This document shows, one piece after another, positions 44,250 to 54,297 of a stretch of 64,000 nucleotides of DNA. Made by a program: the position numbers and the translations under genes. Source of the DNA: Halovivax cerinus (GTDB lineage: Archaea > Halobacteriota > Halobacteria > Halobacteriales > Natrialbaceae). The notes under the pieces were generated by a model. It did not search any database. It was not told where the DNA came from and worked only from the letters and a program-made list of their open reading frames with translations. Each line of letters begins with the position of its first letter. The first letter of the stretch is position 1. The DNA lies in the NCBI RefSeq assembly GCF_024498195.1, contig NZ_CP101824.1, forward strand, positions 2,418,001-2,482,000, given 5' to 3'.

Positions 44250-44873
44250 TCACTGACTGACGTTTCGATTCGCCCGCGACGGCGGGAGGTAGCCGGCCGT
44301 CGTCGACTCGACGGGATCGGGTCGGACGCAGCGGATCGGCTCGCGATTGACGTGCCGGTACTGCTCTGGGGAGTTTGCGAGCGGATGTGCCGGGTTGTCG
44401 TCGCTGTCGATTCGCGCGGCGCGCACGTCACCGAATCCGGTCAGCCGGGCCCGGATGCCCCGCCAGTGGTTGGCACTCGCCGCCGGAACGGAGTACGGCC
44501 GTGGTGGACGCCTGTCGGGGTGTCTGGCGGCCAGGATGGCGGCGTTGACGTTACTCGCGAGGTCGTCGTGGTCGACGAGGATGCCGACGCGTGCGTCGGG
44601 TGGTGCCCTCGCCGCGAGAACGTCGAGCCCGAGGTGCAGCGCCCGGTACTCGGCGACGTTGTTGTTCGGCGGCGAATCCGGACGCGAGAGTCGGGCGACG
44701 TGGGCGCCGTCTCGCGTCTGGATTACCGCACCGAGCCCGCCGCCCGCGGTCCTGAACGAACCGTCCGTGGCGACGTAGAAGTCCCTGTGGTGGGTGCGAG
44801 GGTGGTGAGCGATGTGCGGTGTCGGCGACTCGTCGAAGAGATCCCGAAGGGCGGGACGGCCGTGCGCGGCCAT
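44250..44873 (-). CDS. RNase HI-like protein
   Basis: 207 residues from ATG 44873, supported by a TATA-like AGTTAAGT at leaderless distance; a start at 44921 is less likely. The RNase H fold shows DGSFRTAGGGLG (first catalytic Asp), NNVAEYRALHLGL (Glu) and GILVDHDDL (Asp), as in archaeal RNase HI, which cuts the RNA strand of RNA-DNA hybrids. The N-terminus is histidine-rich (PTPHIAHHPRTHH), and the C-terminal 50 residues are extra and basic. Confidence 0.78.
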   Translation of the reverse strand: MAAHGRPALRDLFDESPTPHIAHHPRTHHRDFYVATDGSFRTAGGGLGAVIQTRDGAHVARLSRPDSPPNNNVAEYRALHLGLDVLAARAPPDARVGILVDHDDLASNVNAAILAARHPDRRPPRPYSVPAASANHWRGIRARLTGFGDVRAARIDSDDNPAHPLANSPEQYRHVNREPIRCVRPDPVESTTAGYLPPSRANRNVSQ

Positions 44874-44896
44874 ATCTATCGGTCGGAACCGGACTG

Positions 44897-44904
44897 ACTT
44901 AACT
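44897..44904 (-). promoter_or_regulatory. TATA-like element of the RNase HI gene
   Basis: Minus-strand AGTTAAGT, 24-31 bases upstream of the ATG at 44873. Confidence 0.45.
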
Positions 44905-44990
44905 GTAGGGGCGAGTCGCATCCCACGAAGGTGTGGTCGGTTCGAGAGTCGATGCAGCCGATAGGACGGCCGACCGGCAGTCGACGACCG

Positions 44991-45383
44991 CTAGACGCCG
45001 AGTGCGATCGACGTAAGCGCCGCAGCGATCACCCACCCTGCGCCCGCCCACGAGAGGACGAAAAACGCCTCGCGAGCGCCGATCTCCGTCCATCCGTTCG
45101 ATACGTCCACGAACGCTCCCACACCGCGTATGGTTTCGCCGAGTCCGACGGCCATCGACCAGGCGGTGACGCCGAATCCGAGGAGGAGTGCGCCGAGCGC
45201 GAACGCGGTGTCAGTTGCCCCTTTCGCCGTCGAGACGGTGAGCAAGCCGATCGAGAGGACGACCCCGATGATCGCGCCGACTGCCATCCAGCGGGCAGCG
45301 GCGGGGACGAGATATCGAAGCCGTTTCCAGTAGCTGATTCGATCAGTCGAACGCAACGCATCGGTCGATTGGTCGTCACGCAT
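44991..45383 (-). CDS. Small four-helix membrane protein of unknown function
   Basis: 130 residues from the ATG at 45383. Four hydrophobic helices: AVGAIIGVVLSIGLLTVS, FALGALLLGFGVTAWSMAVG, a weaker GETIRGVGAFVDV, and AFFVLSWAGAGWVIAAALTS. No family recognised. It follows the dipeptide ABC permease genes by 52 bases on the same strand and may be the last gene of that operon, but its job there is unclear. Confidence 0.6.
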   Translation of the reverse strand: MRDDQSTDALRSTDRISYWKRLRYLVPAAARWMAVGAIIGVVLSIGLLTVSTAKGATDTAFALGALLLGFGVTAWSMAVGLGETIRGVGAFVDVSNGWTEIGAREAFFVLSWAGAGWVIAAALTSIALGV

Positions 45384-45435
45384 CAGTTCAGTTGGGAGTA
45401 GTAGAGTCGTCACGCGTCGCCGAATTCCCCGGCCG

Positions 45436-46356
45436 TCAGACCGTCTCCCGCATACGCGGATCCAGTGCGTCGCGCATGCCGTCGCCGAGGAGATTAAAGC
45501 CGAGGACGGTCAGCGCGAGGAACAGGCCGGGGAAGAACGACCACCACCACGCACCCATGAACATCCCCTTCTCGACGCCTTCGGAGAGCATCATTCCCCA
45601 GGAGGGATCGCCGGGATCGGCACCGAACCCGAGGAACGAGAGTGCTGCGATGTCGATGATCGCGAGGCCGTAGTTCAGGGTCGCCTGGACGGTGATCGGT
45701 GCGAGACAGTTCGGCAGGACGTGACGGACGAGGACGCGTAGATCGCTCGCCCCCAGCGCCTGCGTCGCGTCGATGTACTCGTCTTCGAGCACTTTTAGTG
45801 CTGCACCCCGGACGACGCGGGCGAATCGTGGCGTGTAGACGAGCGTGAGCGCGGCTACTGCTCGCCAGAGCCCCCACGATTCGGGGAAGATGGTGATGAG
45901 TGCGAGTGCAAGCAGTAGTGATGGAAACGATAGTAACACGTCCATCGACCGCATGATGATATTGTCGGTGATGGTCCCGTAGTAGGCTGCGAGGGTGCCG
46001 GCGGCGATTCCAAGCACCGTAGACGCGACGACGGCTGCGGTCCCGTACAGGAGTGCATACCACGCCCCGTAGAGGACGCGTGGATAGATGTCGCGTGCCT
46101 GCCCATCGGTACCGAACCAGTACTCCGTGCTCGGTGCACCCCTGTTCGGATTCTGTCCGTACATCGTTCGGGTGATCGCATCGATGTCGTAGGTGAGTTT
46201 GGCGTAGACGGCGATGACGAACATCGTGACGATGATCACGAGTCCGAACACGGCGAGTCGGTTCGAGAGCAGTTCCATGAGGAACTGGTTCGCTCTGAGC
46301 CGGTCGACGAAATTTCGGTTCGCCGCCGTTCGCTCGGTGGTGGTTGTCGTGCTCAT
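45436..46356 (-). CDS. Peptide/nickel-type ABC transporter permease, DppC-like
   Basis: 306 residues. Six membrane helices with the OppC/DppC N-terminal extension and the binding-protein-dependent permease loop 'EYIDATQALGASDLRVLVRH' (EAA motif). It forms the pore with the DppB-like protein whose gene overlaps it by four bases. The transporter probably imports peptides or similar small molecules. It is the fourth gene of the operon that starts at 52380. Confidence 0.9.
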   Translation of the reverse strand: MSTTTTTERTAANRNFVDRLRANQFLMELLSNRLAVFGLVIIVTMFVIAVYAKLTYDIDAITRTMYGQNPNRGAPSTEYWFGTDGQARDIYPRVLYGAWYALLYGTAAVVASTVLGIAAGTLAAYYGTITDNIIMRSMDVLLSFPSLLLALALITIFPESWGLWRAVAALTLVYTPRFARVVRGAALKVLEDEYIDATQALGASDLRVLVRHVLPNCLAPITVQATLNYGLAIIDIAALSFLGFGADPGDPSWGMMLSEGVEKGMFMGAWWWSFFPGLFLALTVLGFNLLGDGMRDALDPRMRETV

Positions 46357-47366
46357 TGGTTTATTCTGGGGTCGAGTACGGAGTAGGTAATGTCGACGAA
46401 GAGGTTCACCAGCGTGTACAGTAGCGCGAAGACGAGCACTGTCGCCTGAACGACAGGGTAGTCATTCTGTTCGATTGCTGATACTAGAAGCGTTCCGATC
46501 CCGTTGATCTCGAAGACGGTCTCCGTGAGTACCGACCCACCGAGCATCGATCCGAACTGAATGCCGATGATGGTGATGACGGGAATGAACGCGTTTCTGA
46601 GTCCGTGTTTCATCACCGTCGTCTTCGCGCCCTGGCCCTTTGCGCGGGCCGTTCGCATGTAGTCCTGCCTGATGACTTCGAGCATGGACGAGCGCATCAT
46701 CCGTGAGATGAACGCCATCGAGTAGATGCCGAGAACCATCACCGGCATCGCGAGGTGGCGCACGGCGGAGACGAACGCGTCCAGCTCGCCGACGAGTACC
46801 GTATCGATCAGGATGAATCCGGTCCGTCGTTCGACGAAGTACGTCGAGCCGATTCGACCGCTCGTCGGGAAGACGTCGAGGAAGACAGCGAACAGCAGGA
46901 TGAGCAGTGGACCACTCCAGTAGATCGGGACGCTGATCCCGGCGAGGGCACCGATACGGGAAAAATGATCGGTGAACGTGTCCTGTTTGACGCCGCTTAC
47001 GATCCCGAGTGGCAGCCCGAACGCCAATCCGGCGATCAATCCGAGGACAGCGAGCTCGATCGTGATCGGGAGCCGCCCGGCGAGAATCTCCGTGACCGGT
47101 GTCCCACGCTGGATCTGGTAGGACTGGCCGAAATCGAGGCGGACCGTGTCCCAGAGGAATCGAAGATACTGTTGCCAGAGGGGGTCGTCCAGCCCGAGAT
47201 CGGCTCTGATTTGTTCGACGAACTCCTGACTGGCCCGATTGCCTGCGATGGTGACCGCCGGGTCCCCCGGAGAAATTTGCAAAATCGCGAAGACGAACGT
47301 TGCGACGCCGAAGAGAACCGGCCCTAGCAACAGGATCCGCTTCGCGATGAAGCGTTTCGATATCAT
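46353..47366 (-). CDS. Peptide/nickel-type ABC transporter permease, DppB-like
   Basis: 337 residues from ATG 47366; a GTG four codons upstream is possible. The family start is visible in RILLLGPVLFGVATFVFAIL, the outer loop in ISPGDPAVTIAGN, and the EAA loop in DYMRTARAKGQGAKTTVMKH. Six membrane helices. It pairs with the DppC-like permease. It is separated from the substrate-binding protein gene by about 80 bases. Confidence 0.9.
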   Translation of the reverse strand: MISKRFIAKRILLLGPVLFGVATFVFAILQISPGDPAVTIAGNRASQEFVEQIRADLGLDDPLWQQYLRFLWDTVRLDFGQSYQIQRGTPVTEILAGRLPITIELAVLGLIAGLAFGLPLGIVSGVKQDTFTDHFSRIGALAGISVPIYWSGPLLILLFAVFLDVFPTSGRIGSTYFVERRTGFILIDTVLVGELDAFVSAVRHLAMPVMVLGIYSMAFISRMMRSSMLEVIRQDYMRTARAKGQGAKTTVMKHGLRNAFIPVITIIGIQFGSMLGGSVLTETVFEINGIGTLLVSAIEQNDYPVVQATVLVFALLYTLVNLFVDITYSVLDPRINQ

Positions 47367-47448
47367 ACGCCTGAACACTGGGGCGAATATCCTAAAATGT
47401 TACTGTAGAAAAACCAATTAGAACTCCCGTAAAATCGACACCGCTTCG

Positions 47449-49116
47449 CTACTCTAGCGTCACGAGGTGGAGGTGCGGACCGCTGATAGCCGAGACGGGG
47501 TACTCACTGACAGTCTCGTGAACGCCGCGGATCTCCTGTGCGTAGTCGATGTACACCCACGGTGCCTCGTCGTAGGCGATCTGTGCGGCTTCGTAGTAGA
47601 GTTCCTGACGCTCGTCCTGATCCGCGGTTTGCTGGCCCTGCTCTATGAGATCCATGAACTCCGTGTTGGCCCACGCGGATCGGTTCGACGTGTTGTAGTC
47701 GGTGACGTCGAAGCTGTCGATGTAATCCTGACCCTCCGGCGGTTCGACCTGTGGGTGCAACAGGGCGTAGTAGAAGTTGTCCGGATCGGCGTTGTCGGTG
47801 TACCAGCCTGCGAGCGATGCATCGTGGTTGCCGGCTCCCGTGTACTCGAGGTAGTCGCCGAACGGCCGGTCGTCGATCGTAACGTCGATTCCCACGTCAC
47901 TCAGGTTCGTCCTGATCGTCTCGGCGGTCGACGTCGGCGCGGGGTTGTACCCCCGCGAGTTCTGGAACGTCGTCAGTGTGAACGAGAAACCGTCGCCGTA
48001 GCCGGCCTCCTCGAGCAGCGTCTGGGCCTGATCCGTGTCGTATTCGTACGGATCGAGATCGTCGTTGTGCCCGAAGCCGATAGTTGGGGGACACGGCTGG
48101 CTGGCCTGGTCGGCGATGCCGGAATAGACCTCGGTGACGATCGACTCGGTATCGATCGCGTGGCTGATGGCGCGCCGAACTCGGGCGTCGCGGAACGCCT
48201 CGACGCGGGACATGTTGAACGACATGTACCCGATGTTGATTCCCTGTACCTCCTCGATCGTGGCGGTATCGCTGTCTTCGACGATCGAGATGGCGCTTGG
48301 GTTGAGCGTGTCGACGATTTCGACTTCGTCTTCGGTGAGCGCCTGCGCACGCGAGTTGGGCTCTCCGTATTCGAGGAACAGTACTTCGTCGACCTCCGGG
48401 CCCTCCCCCCAGTAGTTCTCATTGGGGGTGAGGCGGATGCGACCGTTCGCGTTGTCGAGCGTCTCGAGCTGGAACGGGCCAGTTCCGTTGGCATCGCCGT
48501 TGAAGTCGAAATCGCTCTCGATGCCGTCCTTCGGCAAGACGGCGGTCGCGAACATACCGAGGTTGCGCAGGAACGGCGCGTACGTCTGCGTCAGCGTGAT
48601 GTTCAGCGTATAGTCGCCGTCAGTCTCGATGGAGTCGATCCAGTTTCCGAGCATGAGTGGACCGTAGGCGGACGACTCCTCCAGGTAGTACTCGTAGTCC
48701 TCGTCGACGAACCGGCGATACGTCGCGATGAAGTCGTCGGCGGTGAAATCGGTTCCGTCGTCGAACTGGGCGTCCTCGCGGAGCGTGATGGTGACGGAGT
48801 CACCCTCCATCTCCCAGTCGGTGGCGAGACTCTCGACGAGCGCCGAGCCACCGGGCTCGAAGTCGAGCAACCCGTCGTAAATCTGGTTGGTTACTTTCGC
48901 GACTTCACCACTGGTCGAATTCTGTGGGTCGAGCGTCTGCGAGTGGGCGCCACGACCGTATCGTAGCGTTGCACTCCCTGTCTCACCCTCATCGTCGTCG
49001 GGATCGTTGTCGAGACAGCCAGCGAGCGATCCCATAGACGTGGCCGCCACGGTTGCAGTGCCTGTCGCCTTCAGGAAACTCCGTCTGGAAGCGTCGTCGT
49101 TAGTAGCACCTTCCAT
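47449..49116 (-). CDS. Tat-exported lipoprotein, peptide-type ABC substrate-binding protein
   Basis: A 555-residue SBP_bac_5 protein. The signal reads DASRRSFLKATGTATVAATS with a Tat motif (SRRSFLK) and a lipobox SLAGC at about residue 33, so it is a lipid-anchored Tat substrate, as usual in haloarchaea. The body is acidic with family patterns (LVESLATDWEMEGDSVTITL, RAISHAIDTESIV, GYNPAPTSTAE). It captures the substrate, probably peptides, outside the membrane for the DppBC-like pore. A minus-strand TATA box at 49164-49172 may add a second promoter. Confidence 0.93.
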   Translation of the reverse strand: MEGATNDDASRRSFLKATGTATVAATSMGSLAGCLDNDPDDDEGETGSATLRYGRGAHSQTLDPQNSTSGEVAKVTNQIYDGLLDFEPGGSALVESLATDWEMEGDSVTITLREDAQFDDGTDFTADDFIATYRRFVDEDYEYYLEESSAYGPLMLGNWIDSIETDGDYTLNITLTQTYAPFLRNLGMFATAVLPKDGIESDFDFNGDANGTGPFQLETLDNANGRIRLTPNENYWGEGPEVDEVLFLEYGEPNSRAQALTEDEVEIVDTLNPSAISIVEDSDTATIEEVQGINIGYMSFNMSRVEAFRDARVRRAISHAIDTESIVTEVYSGIADQASQPCPPTIGFGHNDDLDPYEYDTDQAQTLLEEAGYGDGFSFTLTTFQNSRGYNPAPTSTAETIRTNLSDVGIDVTIDDRPFGDYLEYTGAGNHDASLAGWYTDNADPDNFYYALLHPQVEPPEGQDYIDSFDVTDYNTSNRSAWANTEFMDLIEQGQQTADQDERQELYYEAAQIAYDEAPWVYIDYAQEIRGVHETVSEYPVSAISGPHLHLVTLE

Positions 49117-49163
49117 GTTGTGACAAGTTATGTGCGAAATAGATAAGGGTACCGGTGTACGAG

Positions 49164-49172
49164 ATTATATAG
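49164..49172 (-). promoter_or_regulatory. TATA box before the substrate-binding protein gene
   Basis: Minus-strand CTATATAAT about 48-56 bases before the ATG at 49116, in the 189-base gap between the fused ATPase gene and the binding protein gene. It would allow the abundant binding protein to be made in excess. Confidence 0.55.
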
Positions 49173-49305
49173 TGGGAGTCCTAAATTGGCGATAGATGGC
49201 TATATTGGTTGATCGTTTTGTAGAGACGAGACCGAGTCGGGTGCTGGTGGTGACCGAAGATCGATACGCGGTTCCGACTACCGAACGACCGGGCAACTCC
49301 CTCGA

Positions 49306-52300
49306 TCACGATTCGTCCGGAAAGAGGTGGCAGGCTACGGGGTGGGTTCCGTCCCCTGTGACGGGGTGTTCGCGTTCGCAGACGCTCTCGAACGTCTCGT
49401 GAAGCACTGCTTCGGCGCCCTCCCAGTCGTGCGCGTCGAGGCACTCGATCGATTCGGTGACCGCCCGATCGGCCGCTCCGGAGAGCGGTCCGGAGAAGAA
49501 CTCCTCGCGGATCGCCGCCTGGAACGCGTCACCGCCGTCTGCGACGGCGCCTTGCTCGGCTTTCGGGACCGTTGCGTCCGCTCGGATAGCCTCGAGATCG
49601 ATGTCTCGCGCTTCGACGCGCTGTCGGTAGAACATCACCTCGCGATAGCGTTTCTGTTCGATGTGGAGATCCTCTGGTGGGATCACGGCCGGACAGCGCG
49701 TCCGGAAGTGACAGCCGGACGGCGGGTCGATGGGTGACGGCACGTCACCCTCGAGGATCGTCCGATCGCTCGTGTCGGCCAGCGGATCGGGTTCCGGGAT
49801 CGCCGACAGTAACGCCCGGGTGTAGGGATGTTTTGGCTCCTCGAACAGGAGATCCGTTTCGGCCACTTCGACGATTTCGCCCAGGTACATGACGGCGACC
49901 CGGTCGGAGATGTGCTGGACCACCGAGAGGTCGTGGGCGATGAAGAGATACGTGAGGCCAAACTGCTCCTGGAGGTCTTCCATCAGGTTTATGATCTGTG
50001 CCTGTACGGAGACGTCCAGGGCCGAGACGGGCTCGTCGGCGACGATGAAGTCGGGATCGACAGCGAGCGCTCGGGCGATTCCGACCCGCTGGCGCTGACC
50101 GCCGGAAAGCTCGTGGGGATAGCGGTCGTACTGGCTCCGGTCGAGTCCGACTTCTTCGAGGAGTGCGACGACCCTGTTTCGGCGCATTCGTCGGGTCGAA
50201 CTCCCGGCTGTCACCGTGACGTGAACGTTCGTAATCCGTCCGCCCTCTCTGGTTACGTCGGTCGAAACGTCGAGTTCACCATCGACGCCGACGACTACCT
50301 CGTCGTCGGTGACCGAGACGTCGACCGAAACGACACACTCGCCGTCAGTGCTGCCGAGCAGGGCGTCGACGGTGTCGGCGACGTCGACGGTGACGGCCTC
50401 GGGCGTGAGTCCCGTGACCGAGAGGTCAGCGCGTGTCTCGACGTCCGGATCGCTCTCGGGGAGGCCGTGTATCTTCAGCGGCTCCATGACTGTCTGCCCG
50501 ACTGTCATCCTGGGATCCAGACTCGACATTGGATCCTGGAAGACCATCTGCATGTTCTTTCGCATCTCGCGGAGGTCCGACTTCGAGAGGTCACCCAGGG
50601 TTTCCCCCGCGAAGACGACGGTTCCGTCGGTCGGTGGATCGAGATGCAACAGTGCACGCCCGGCCGTCGACTTTCCACAGCCGGATTCGCCGACGAGGCC
50701 GAGGGTTTCTCCCTCCCTGACCGTGAAGGTCACGTCGTCGACGGCTTTGACACTCGGTTGTTCGTCAAAGAACCGGTCGAGCAGTCCCTCTTCTTGTTCG
50801 TAGAATTTTCGTACGCTATCGACCGCTACGAGGGTGTCCCCGATCACGTGCTCGGACGCGGAGGCCACGCCTTGGGTGCCGTACTCGCTCGTATCGAAGT
50901 GTTCGAGGATGCACTTCGAACGGTGGTCGACGTCGTCAGGTCCGTGCTGGAGGTACGGAATCTCGCCCGTCCGGCACTCTGGTTGGGCCCACGGACATCG
51001 GTCGGCAAAGTGGCATCCATCTGGCATGTCGATGAGATCGGGAACGTTTCCTTCGATGGGTGTGAGGCGATCTTTCTCCTCGGTCGGGATCGACTCGAGC
51101 AAGGTGTAGGTGTAGGGATGACTCGGATTGTGGAAGATCTCTTCGACTGGTCCTTCCTCGACGATCTCGCCGGCGTACATCACGGCGACGCGGTCGCACG
51201 TCTCCGCGACGACGCCCAGATCGTGTGTAATCATCAGAACTGACATGCCAAACTCGTCCTGAAGCTCGTCGATGAGTTCGAGGATCTGCGCCTGAATCGT
51301 GACGTCGAGTGCGGTCGTCGGTTCGTCAGCGATCAGGAGGCTGGGGCGACACGCGAGTGCGATGGCGATGAGTACGCGCTGGCGCATGCCGCCGGAAAAC
51401 TCGTGAGGGTACTCGTCTAGACGCGTCGTCGCCTCGGGGATACCGACCTCGGTCAGGATTTCGACGACGTCGTCGGTGATCTCCTCGTCGAACGCCCGGC
51501 CGCCGATCTTCGGCACAATTTCGCGGATCGCGTTCACCCAGGTATCGGGTTTTTGGCCCCCGTACTGGTGGAGTCGGAGCGACTCGGCGACCTGTTCGCC
51601 GACGGTAACCGCGGGGTTCAGCGACGTCATCGGGTCCTGGAAAATCATCCCCATCGAGCCGCCACGAGCAGTTCGCATCGCTTCTTCTGGTGCCGTGGTC
51701 AGATCGACGAGGGCGTCGTCGAGACGGATCCGTTCTTCGTCGACGGCTTCCGAACCGTCGTCTGGACCGATTCCATCGAGTCCGTCGGCCCGGGTCGCCC
51801 CGACGAGTGTCGCGTCGCCCCCGGTGTCACGGTATCGTTCGAGCGCGTTCGTATCGATGTAGACGAAGCCGTCCGTCGCCCGTGCGATAGCGTCGTCGAC
51901 CGCGTCGGCGGCAGCCTCGTGGTTGTCTTCTGCGATCGAGGCAGCCTCTTCGAGCTCCGTCGCGAACTCGTCCCTGCCTCGGTCGCGCCCGTCCACGTCT
52001 CGAACCTCGGCGGCGATCCCGCGGAGTTCCTGTGGCGCTCTATCGGTTTCGGTTTCCCCCCTGAGTTCGTCGGTGATGCGCCACATCGCCTCGATACGCT
52101 CGATCGGATACGACGAGACGGCGTCGTCGTACTCGTCAGCCAACTCCGCCGCGAGCGCGGGTTCTCTGAAGGTCACACGACCGTCGACGATGTCGCCCGG
52201 TTCGTCGACCAGGTCCATCGCCGACAGGGCCGTTACGCTCTTGCCCGATCCTGACTCGCCCACGAGCCCTACCGTCTCACCTTCTTCGATCGTGAGATCG

Positions 52301-52380
52301 ACGCCGTCGACAGCCTTTACGTCACCTCGATTCGTTCTGAACTGCGTTCGCAGGTTCGAAATGGAGAGGAGATCTGTCAC
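49306..52380 (-). CDS. Fused peptide ABC ATPase (DppD-DppF) with two acidic insertions
   Basis: 1024 residues that combine both ATPases of an oligopeptide transporter. First half: Walker A GESGSGKS (41-48), Q-loop [12 protein letters not shown] (about 245-256), signature FSGGMRQR, Walker B LLIADEP. Second half: Walker A GESGCGKS (564-571), [12 protein letters not shown], signature LSGGQRQR, Walker B IVADEP. Each half ends with the oligopeptide-ABC tail carrying a CxxxxxxC site (CHFADRC; CHFRTRC). An extra segment of about 150 residues lies between Walker A and the Q-loop of half one (about 75-235), and another of about 85 in half two (645-730). The last 80 residues are also extra. Confidence 0.9.
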   Translation of the reverse strand: MTDLLSISNLRTQFRTNRGDVKAVDGVDLTIEEGETVGLVGESGSGKSVTALSAMDLVDEPGDIVDGRVTFREPALAAELADEYDDAVSSYPIERIEAMWRITDELRGETETDRAPQELRGIAAEVRDVDGRDRGRDEFATELEEAASIAEDNHEAAADAVDDAIARATDGFVYIDTNALERYRDTGGDATLVGATRADGLDGIGPDDGSEAVDEERIRLDDALVDLTTAPEEAMRTARGGSMGMIFQDPMTSLNPAVTVGEQVAESLRLHQYGGQKPDTWVNAIREIVPKIGGRAFDEEITDDVVEILTEVGIPEATTRLDEYPHEFSGGMRQRVLIAIALACRPSLLIADEPTTALDVTIQAQILELIDELQDEFGMSVLMITHDLGVVAETCDRVAVMYAGEIVEEGPVEEIFHNPSHPYTYTLLESIPTEEKDRLTPIEGNVPDLIDMPDGCHFADRCPWAQPECRTGEIPYLQHGPDDVDHRSKCILEHFDTSEYGTQGVASASEHVIGDTLVAVDSVRKFYEQEEGLLDRFFDEQPSVKAVDDVTFTVREGETLGLVGESGCGKSTAGRALLHLDPPTDGTVVFAGETLGDLSKSDLREMRKNMQMVFQDPMSSLDPRMTVGQTVMEPLKIHGLPESDPDVETRADLSVTGLTPEAVTVDVADTVDALLGSTDGECVVSVDVSVTDDEVVVGVDGELDVSTDVTREGGRITNVHVTVTAGSSTRRMRRNRVVALLEEVGLDRSQYDRYPHELSGGQRQRVGIARALAVDPDFIVADEPVSALDVSVQAQIINLMEDLQEQFGLTYLFIAHDLSVVQHISDRVAVMYLGEIVEVAETDLLFEEPKHPYTRALLSAIPEPDPLADTSDRTILEGDVPSPIDPPSGCHFRTRCPAVIPPEDLHIEQKRYREVMFYRQRVEARDIDLEAIRADATVPKAEQGAVADGGDAFQAAIREEFFSGPLSGAADRAVTESIECLDAHDWEGAEAVLHETFESVCEREHPVTGDGTHPVACHLFPDES

Positions 52381-52422
52381 TGGCAGCTACACGGGTGCCG
52401 GCGAAGAAATACCTTTTGGAGC

Positions 52423-52433
52423 CATATATATTC
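52423..52433 (-). promoter_or_regulatory. TATA box of the peptide ABC operon
   Basis: Minus-strand AATATATATGG, 43-53 bases before the ATPase start at 52380; transcription would start near 52400. It shares the region with the divergent promoter of the gene at 52531. Confidence 0.6.
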
Positions 52434-52499
52434 ATTTGTCTGAAATGGGTGTGTCGTGTTATTCGACTTCACTTAAACCTTCGAGGAATGGAGGGCAAC

Positions 52500-52507
52500 T
52501 TTTATAT
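52500..52507 (+). promoter_or_regulatory. TATA box of the gene at 52531
   Basis: TTTTATAT is 24-31 bases upstream of the ATG, a leaderless arrangement. Confidence 0.65.
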
Positions 52508-52530
52508 CCGAATGCACTACCGAAGAATGC

Positions 52531-53016
52531 ATGGATACTCCGGGCTGCGTACCCCCCGATACGATCCGGACGACTGACAGCTGGCGATCCGTCCTGGACG
52601 ACATGGAGTCGACAGCTGCGGCGTACCGCGATCGTGGATGGTCGACACTCGAACTCCACCCTGGAGACTGCGTACTCGTCGACTCCGAGCGGCGTACCGG
52701 GCTCGACGTGCTCCTCTCCGGTTCCGAGTACGAAGCGCTCGAATCGCTCACCGCGGCGCACACGTTCACCGACGTCGAAGTGTTTGCCGCCCCGACGGGA
52801 GAGATGCAGTACCTTCTGATCGTCGAAACCGATCCTGTAGCCGAGTCTGCAGCGTTCGTTCCCGCGTATTTCGAACTGGCCGGCGCTAGAGCGGTCATAG
52901 AAACAGCCTCCGAAGCGGGCACGTTCCGCGTCTTTTGTCGTCGATTGAACGACGACTTCGTCGTGTTCGACCACGATGCGGTCGACCTCTTCGTCCCGGA
53001 TCGATTTCTGGACTAG
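52531..53016 (+). CDS. Conserved-looking hypothetical haloarchaeal protein
   Basis: 161 residues, acidic. The N-terminal half (VLDDMESTAAAYRDRGWSTL then ELHPGDCVLVDSERRTG) and the C-terminal beta-strand region (GTFRVFCRRLNDDFVVFDHD) suggest an alpha/beta domain. No membrane segment or signal. I think it belongs to a haloarchaea-specific family of unknown function but cannot name it. It has a strong TATA box and stands alone, divergent from the peptide ABC operon. Confidence 0.65.
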   Translation: MDTPGCVPPDTIRTTDSWRSVLDDMESTAAAYRDRGWSTLELHPGDCVLVDSERRTGLDVLLSGSEYEALESLTAAHTFTDVEVFAAPTGEMQYLLIVETDPVAESAAFVPAYFELAGARAVIETASEAGTFRVFCRRLNDDFVVFDHDAVDLFVPDRFLD

Positions 53017-53259
53017 GCGGATTCCCGTGGCGGGGTACCGCTGATCTCGACCCCGCTCTCGAAACTGCCACCACACGACTGCGGTCTCGAGCGACACCGA
53101 CGTCGGTTCGAACACTTTACCCTGCGCCAGTGTTCCGATCTGGTTCGCACTGTTCTGACAGGCCGAACCCACCACTGAACCTGGCCGTTCGAACGGGGTG
53201 ACGGACGGCGGATCCTTCGAATCGAAATCGATACGTTACCCCGATTCGGATAGTACGCC

Positions 53260-54171
53260 GTGAGTCAGTATCGAACCGCCACGCTGTTTCTCGTACTCGC
53301 GTTCGCCTGGGGATCGGCCTTCGTCGCCATCGACGCCGGACTAGCCTACCTCCCACCGGTTCTTTTCGCGGCCGTTCGCTACGACGTCGCTGGGATTATC
53401 ATGCTCACGTACGCGGCGACCGTCGTCGCGGATCCGGTTCCGCGCAGTCGTGCGGAGTGGCTGACCGTGGCCGCCGGTGCCATCCTCATGATCGCGGTCT
53501 ACCACGCGTTCCTCTTCGTGGGCCAGGTGAACACGACGGCGGCTGCCGCGGCCGTCCTCGTGAGTCTCTCACCGGTACTCACGACCGGATTCGCTCGCGC
53601 GCTCGTCCCGCAAGATGCTCTCTCGCCAGTCGGCGTGGTCGGTGTCGGCGTCGGCCTGGTGGGCGTGTTGGTCATCTCCCGGCCTGATCCCTCGAACGTG
53701 CTCGCACCCGGCACGGTCGCCAACCTGCTCGTATTCGGTGCTGCGGCGGCGTTCGCCCTCGGGAGCGTCCTTACGCGTCGGATCGAGGCGGACATGCCAA
53801 TCGAAACGATGGAGGCCTGGTCGATGCTCGGCGGCGCGGCGATCATGCACCTCATGAGCGCCGGTATCGGCGAACGATTCGTCGTCGAGGACTGGTTGCA
53901 GGTGGAGGCCCTCGGGGCGCTCGCGTACCTCTCGATCGTCTCGAGCGCGATCGGTTTTCTGATCTACTTCGACCTGCTGGAACGACTCGGCGCCGTCGAG
54001 ATCAACATGGTCTCGTACGTGGCTCCCATCGTCGCAGCGATCGTCGGCTGGCTCTACCTCGGGCAAGCGGTGGACGCCCCGACGATGGTCGGCTTCGGAT
54101 TCATCTTCGTCGGGTTCCTCCTCGTAAAACGCGACGCGATTCGGCGGGAAATCGCCTCGTTATCGCGGTGA
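53260..54171 (+). CDS. EamA/DMT-superfamily transporter
   Basis: 303 residues from a GTG with ten membrane helices in two EamA repeats. Repeat one starts LFLVLAFAWGSAFVAIDAGL, repeat two GTVANLLVFGAAAAFALGSV, each with the conserved end (VGLVGVLVISRP; GFGFIFVGFLLVKRD). Members export metabolites or import amino acids; the substrate is not predictable. A TATA-like CGTTACCC lies 20-27 bases before the start. It converges with the Cdc48 gene. Confidence 0.87.
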   Translation: MSQYRTATLFLVLAFAWGSAFVAIDAGLAYLPPVLFAAVRYDVAGIIMLTYAATVVADPVPRSRAEWLTVAAGAILMIAVYHAFLFVGQVNTTAAAAAVLVSLSPVLTTGFARALVPQDALSPVGVVGVGVGLVGVLVISRPDPSNVLAPGTVANLLVFGAAAAFALGSVLTRRIEADMPIETMEAWSMLGGAAIMHLMSAGIGERFVVEDWLQVEALGALAYLSIVSSAIGFLIYFDLLERLGAVEINMVSYVAPIVAAIVGWLYLGQAVDAPTMVGFGFIFVGFLLVKRDAIRREIASLSR

Positions 54172-54297
54172 GCGGACTGCGCCTCTGGCCCCGCTGACGT
54201 GGCAGGATGCGACGAAGATGGAGCGCACACTTTCGCGGACAGGTGAAAATGGGTTTTGGTCGGGCACTCCGAGCGAATTTGGGAACCGATCGGCGCG

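Noticed and set aside
47467-48966. A 499-residue plus-strand frame opposite the ABC binding protein
   Set aside because: It is the antisense of a well-supported Tat lipoprotein; the frame has repeated valine and arginine runs and no start signals.
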